A stretch of 8,039 nt of DNA, from the NCBI GenBank assembly GCA_028705545.1, contig JAQWDG010000067.1:1-8039 (forward strand). Direction: 5' to 3'. This stretch comes from Methanoregula sp. (GTDB taxonomy: Archaea > Halobacteriota > Methanomicrobia > Methanomicrobiales > Methanospirillaceae). The translations under genes and the position numbers were made by a program. The notes under the pieces were generated by a model that did no database searches, was not told the DNA's origin, and saw nothing but the letters and a program-made list of their open reading frames with translations. Below, piece by piece: positions 5,792-8,039 of this stretch; position 1 is the stretch's first letter; every line of letters begins with the position of its first letter.

Positions 5792-7612
5792 ATGACGCAG
5801 AAAATCTCCGTTCTGTACGTGGATGACGAACCCCCGCTGCTTGACCTGGCAACGCGATTTCTCGAACGATCGGGACGGTTATCGATCGCGACTGTCGGGT
5901 CTGCAAAAAAAGCCCTGGACCTGCTAAAGACACAATCGTTTGATGTGATAGTCTCCGACTACCAGATGCCTGCGATGAACGGTATCGAATTCTTAAAAGA
6001 AATCCGCCAACACTTCGATGGGATCCCGTTTATCCTCTTTACGGGAAAAGGGCGCGAAGAGGTTGTGATAGAAGCTCTGAACTCAGGCGCTGATTCCTAT
6101 ATCCAGAAAGGGAGCGACACAAAGGCACAGTTTGCCGAACTGGAACAAAAGATCCGGGTCCACACGGAACATCGCCGAGCCCAGCTGGCACTTTCTGAAT
6201 CGGAGAAAAAATACCGCGAACTCGTGGAGAATGCACAGGAATGTATCTACATTATCCAGGATGAGAAATTTGTATTTTACAATCCGAAATTTTCCGAGTG
6301 CCTGATGAGTTACGGGTACCTGTGCGAAGAGTTTTCATCCCTTTCGTTTCTCTCATTTGTCCATCCCGACGACCAGACAGTCCTGCGGGACAGGTATTTC
6401 CGCAGAATAACATGTGACGAACAATTTTCCCGGTACCCGTTCAGGGCCCTTAACCGATCCGGGGAGATACGGTGGTGGGAAGTCGATGCGATCCGGATCG
6501 TCTGGAACGGCAGGCCGGCCACCCTGAACTTTGCCCGGGATATAACGGAAGAGTACCAGCTACGGGAACAACTCAAGGAGAGCGAAAAGATATACCGCGC
6601 GCTCGTGGAGACGCTGCCCAAGACCGTGATAGAGTTCGACAAGGAGCTTGCCCTGACCTTCATCAACCGTGCCGGACGGGAAAAGTTCGGGTATCCCGAT
6701 AAGGTTTGTACCGGCCCGGTATCGGCACTCGACCTGGTCTGTCCGGACGAACGCCCGCGGGTGCGGGAGATCTACCTGCAGGCATTTTCCGGGAATTATC
6801 CGCAGGTTCACGAGGCGATTGCACAAAAAAGCGATGGCAGCACATTCCCGATGGAAGTTTACCTCACTCCCATCGTTAAGAAAAAAAAGGTGAAAGGATT
6901 CCGTGTCCTTTGTATCGATATATCCCGGGCAAAAGACCTTCAGGATCGGCTGGTGCAGGCAAATACCAAACTGAACCGGATGTGCCAGATAACCCGGCAC
7001 GATTTCAACAACAAGATTATTGCCCTCATGGGGTACCTCGATCTCGCGCGGGAACGAGCCGGTGATGGCGAGATCGTGCAGTACCTGCAAAAAATCGGGG
7101 CTATTGTCGGAATTCTGGAAGCACAGGTACAGTTTACCAAATCCTACCAGGAGATCGGGCAGTACGAACCGAAATGGCAGGATCTGTCCGCTGCGATCGC
7201 ACGGTCCCGGGCTGCCCTTGCATTCGGGAAGATCAATCTTGCGATCGATACGGGGGGTGTTGAAATTTATGCGGATATGCTTCTTGAAAAGGTCTTTTAT
7301 AACCTGTTTGATAATTCACGCTCCCACGGAGAGCATGTGACTTCCGTATCTATCTCGTACCGGAATACCGGACGGTCTCTCGATATCCTCTATGAGGATA
7401 ACGGTGTCGGCATCCCGGCAGAGGATAAACCGCGCCTGTTTACCTGTGGTTTTGGGAAGCATACCGGTCTCGGGCTGTTTTTGAGCAAAGAGATCCTCGC
7501 TACGACCGGGATAACGCTCCATGAGACCGGCGAGTTCGGTAAGGGAGCACGGTTCGAGATCACCGTGCCTCAAGGGAGTTATCGGATCGTTACTCACGTG
7601 ACCGAAGGATAA
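5792..7612 (+). CDS. receiver-PAS-PAS histidine kinase
   Basis: A 606-residue cytoplasmic two-component protein when started at 5792. Residues 4-122 are a CheY-like receiver with acidic pair Asp11-Asp12, phospho-acceptor Asp56 (VIVSDYQMP), Thr84 and Lys106, all present. Two PAS domains follow at about 139-254 and 265-378, each ending in a DIT/DIS motif. The dimerisation helix carries His403 in TRHDFNNK, an H-box type common in methanogen kinases. The ATPase domain has Asn504/Asn508 (YNLFDNSRSHGE), Asp536 in EDNGVGIP and a GLGLFLSKEI box at 559-568, so it looks catalytically intact. An in-frame ATG at 5744 would add 16 residues unlike any receiver and would sit in the promoter/T-tract, so 5792 is preferred; no clear Shine-Dalgarno precedes it. 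There is no membrane segment. A receiver in front of a kinase suggests it takes phosphate from, or gates itself by, another protein. No cognate output regulator is adjacent. Confidence 0.93.
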   Translation: MTQKISVLYVDDEPPLLDLATRFLERSGRLSIATVGSAKKALDLLKTQSFDVIVSDYQMPAMNGIEFLKEIRQHFDGIPFILFTGKGREEVVIEALNSGADSYIQKGSDTKAQFAELEQKIRVHTEHRRAQLALSESEKKYRELVENAQECIYIIQDEKFVFYNPKFSECLMSYGYLCEEFSSLSFLSFVHPDDQTVLRDRYFRRITCDEQFSRYPFRALNRSGEIRWWEVDAIRIVWNGRPATLNFARDITEEYQLREQLKESEKIYRALVETLPKTVIEFDKELALTFINRAGREKFGYPDKVCTGPVSALDLVCPDERPRVREIYLQAFSGNYPQVHEAIAQKSDGSTFPMEVYLTPIVKKKKVKGFRVLCIDISRAKDLQDRLVQANTKLNRMCQITRHDFNNKIIALMGYLDLARERAGDGEIVQYLQKIGAIVGILEAQVQFTKSYQEIGQYEPKWQDLSAAIARSRAALAFGKINLAIDTGGVEIYADMLLEKVFYNLFDNSRSHGEHVTSVSISYRNTGRSLDILYEDNGVGIPAEDKPRLFTCGFGKHTGLGLFLSKEILATTGITLHETGEFGKGARFEITVPQGSYRIVTHVTEG

Positions 7613-7663
7613 CACCCGCTCAATCTGCCCGGGCCCCAACCGGTTCGGCGAAGCGGTGACTGG

Positions 7664-7696
7664 ATAAAATAATGGCGGGAAGACCTCCTTCCCGCC
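7664..7696 (-). terminator. hairpin and T-rich terminator for the leftward edge gene
   Basis: A perfect 9 bp stem, GGCGGGAAG (7674-7682) and CTTCCCGCC (7688-7696), encloses a 5-base loop. Read on the minus strand it is followed by ATTATTTTAT (7673-7664), the layout of an intrinsic terminator. On the plus strand no T-run follows, so it serves the leftward gene best, though it may also block read-through from the kinase gene ending at 7612. Confidence 0.6.
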
Positions 7697-7704
7697 GGAT
7701 CCGC

Positions 7705-8039
7705 TCATCGCATTCCCGTGAAGGAGGGGGAACAGCGACCGGATCCTAAACGAAGTACCGTCTTTTGTCTGGTACCCCACGAGATCCTCCATGGTCTCCG
7801 CCACGCAGATGATCCCGCCATCCCCTTCCCCGCCGCGGCGGATATTCGAAAACGTAATCCCCTCCCAGGTACCCTTAAGGAACCGGGACTTTTTGCAGTT
7901 CTCGGGAAAGAACCGTGCAATCTCTTCGTTTTTCCCTTCGGGAATGAGATCGGCCAGGAGCGGGCGTTCCCGGTCAAGAGAAGAGGTTCCCGAATGTTGT
8001 CGAACCGATCATCTTTGCCGCAGGAAGCCCGGAAAAAAG
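7705..8039 (-). pseudogene. partial unrecognised gene with apparent frameshift(s)
   Basis: The 3' part of a leftward gene, cut by the right edge; I do not recognise the family. The clearest coding signal lies at about 7975-7720, with GC-rich third positions and normal protein texture: it contains PLLADLIPEGKNEEIARFF, FLKGTWEGITFSNIRR and GIICVAETMEDLVGYQTKDG. Upstream this frame has a TGA at 8011-8009 and no convincing start, while another frame entering from the edge reads GLPAAKMIGSTTFGNLFS and hits TGA at 7976-7974. One extra base near 7975-7985 would join them. Downstream the main frame would run into the kinase gene antisense, but one base fewer in the C5 run (GGGGG on +, about 7726-7730) would give LFPSFTGMR and a TGA at 7707-7705, nine bases before the terminator stem. 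It could be a decaying gene or a good gene with indel errors in the sequence. A third frame is also open from the edge, so the upstream join is uncertain. Confidence 0.5.

Noticed and set aside
7620..7745. Minus-strand frame ending at 7620 with a plausible tail (GGLPAIILSSHRFAEPVGARAD) close to the kinase stop
   Set aside because: It would need a shift in the opposite direction and would place the terminator hairpin inside the gene. It cannot be excluded as the true 3' end but is less economical.
7316..7804. A 162-codon minus-strand frame starting at an ATG at 7804
   Set aside because: Only its first part (to about 7720) looks coding; the rest runs through a terminator-like hairpin and about 300 bases antisense to the kinase gene. 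The coding part is described within the frameshifted edge gene instead.
7809..8039. Plus-strand frame open from an ATG at 7809 to the window edge
   Set aside because: Its translation is rich in Pro, Ser and Arg and looks like the shadow of the minus-strand coding frame; no domain or ribosome binding site supports it.

Overview
The window looks like chromosomal DNA from a methanogenic archaeon of the Methanomicrobiales (a Methanoregula- or Methanospirillum-like lineage). This is inferred, not searched. The grounds are archaeal TATA-like boxes, T-tract termination, a winged-helix plus multi-PAS regulator, and a histidine kinase with an 'RHDFNNK' H-box behind an N-terminal receiver; these architectures are typical of that order. 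Almost everything here is signal transduction.

Layout, left to right. (1) A GC-rich alpha/beta hydrolase on + (15-818), whose frame is open to the left edge. (2) A convergent 864-residue regulator on - (891-3485): a winged HTH followed by six PAS domains and no kinase or other output domain. (3) A 148 bp AT-rich divergent promoter region (3486-3633) with TATA-like elements for both directions and four copies of the half-site TATCA/TGATA in two inverted pairs. (4) On +, a soluble PAS-HAMP-like-MCP receptor (3634-5151) and, 23 bp later, a CheW adaptor (5175-5717), most likely one operon. (5) After an A/T-rich terminator-like element, a receiver-PAS-PAS-histidine kinase (5792-7612). (6) At the right edge, on -, the 3' part of an unrecognised gene (about 7705-8039) whose coding signal changes reading frame at least once. 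It ends just before a perfect 9 bp stem hairpin followed by a T-rich run.

Working model (inference): the PAS-MCP senses an intracellular cue such as redox state or a small ligand and signals through its CheW to a CheA encoded elsewhere. The divergent HTH-PAS protein is a one-component sensor-regulator that may bind the repeated TATCA sites and control itself and the chemoreceptor operon. The receiver-PAS-PAS kinase is a separate cytoplasmic two-component protein with no obvious partner in the window. No membrane segment was seen in any of the four signalling proteins, so sensing appears to be cytoplasmic. No RNA genes, CRISPR arrays, insertion sequences or attachment sites were seen.
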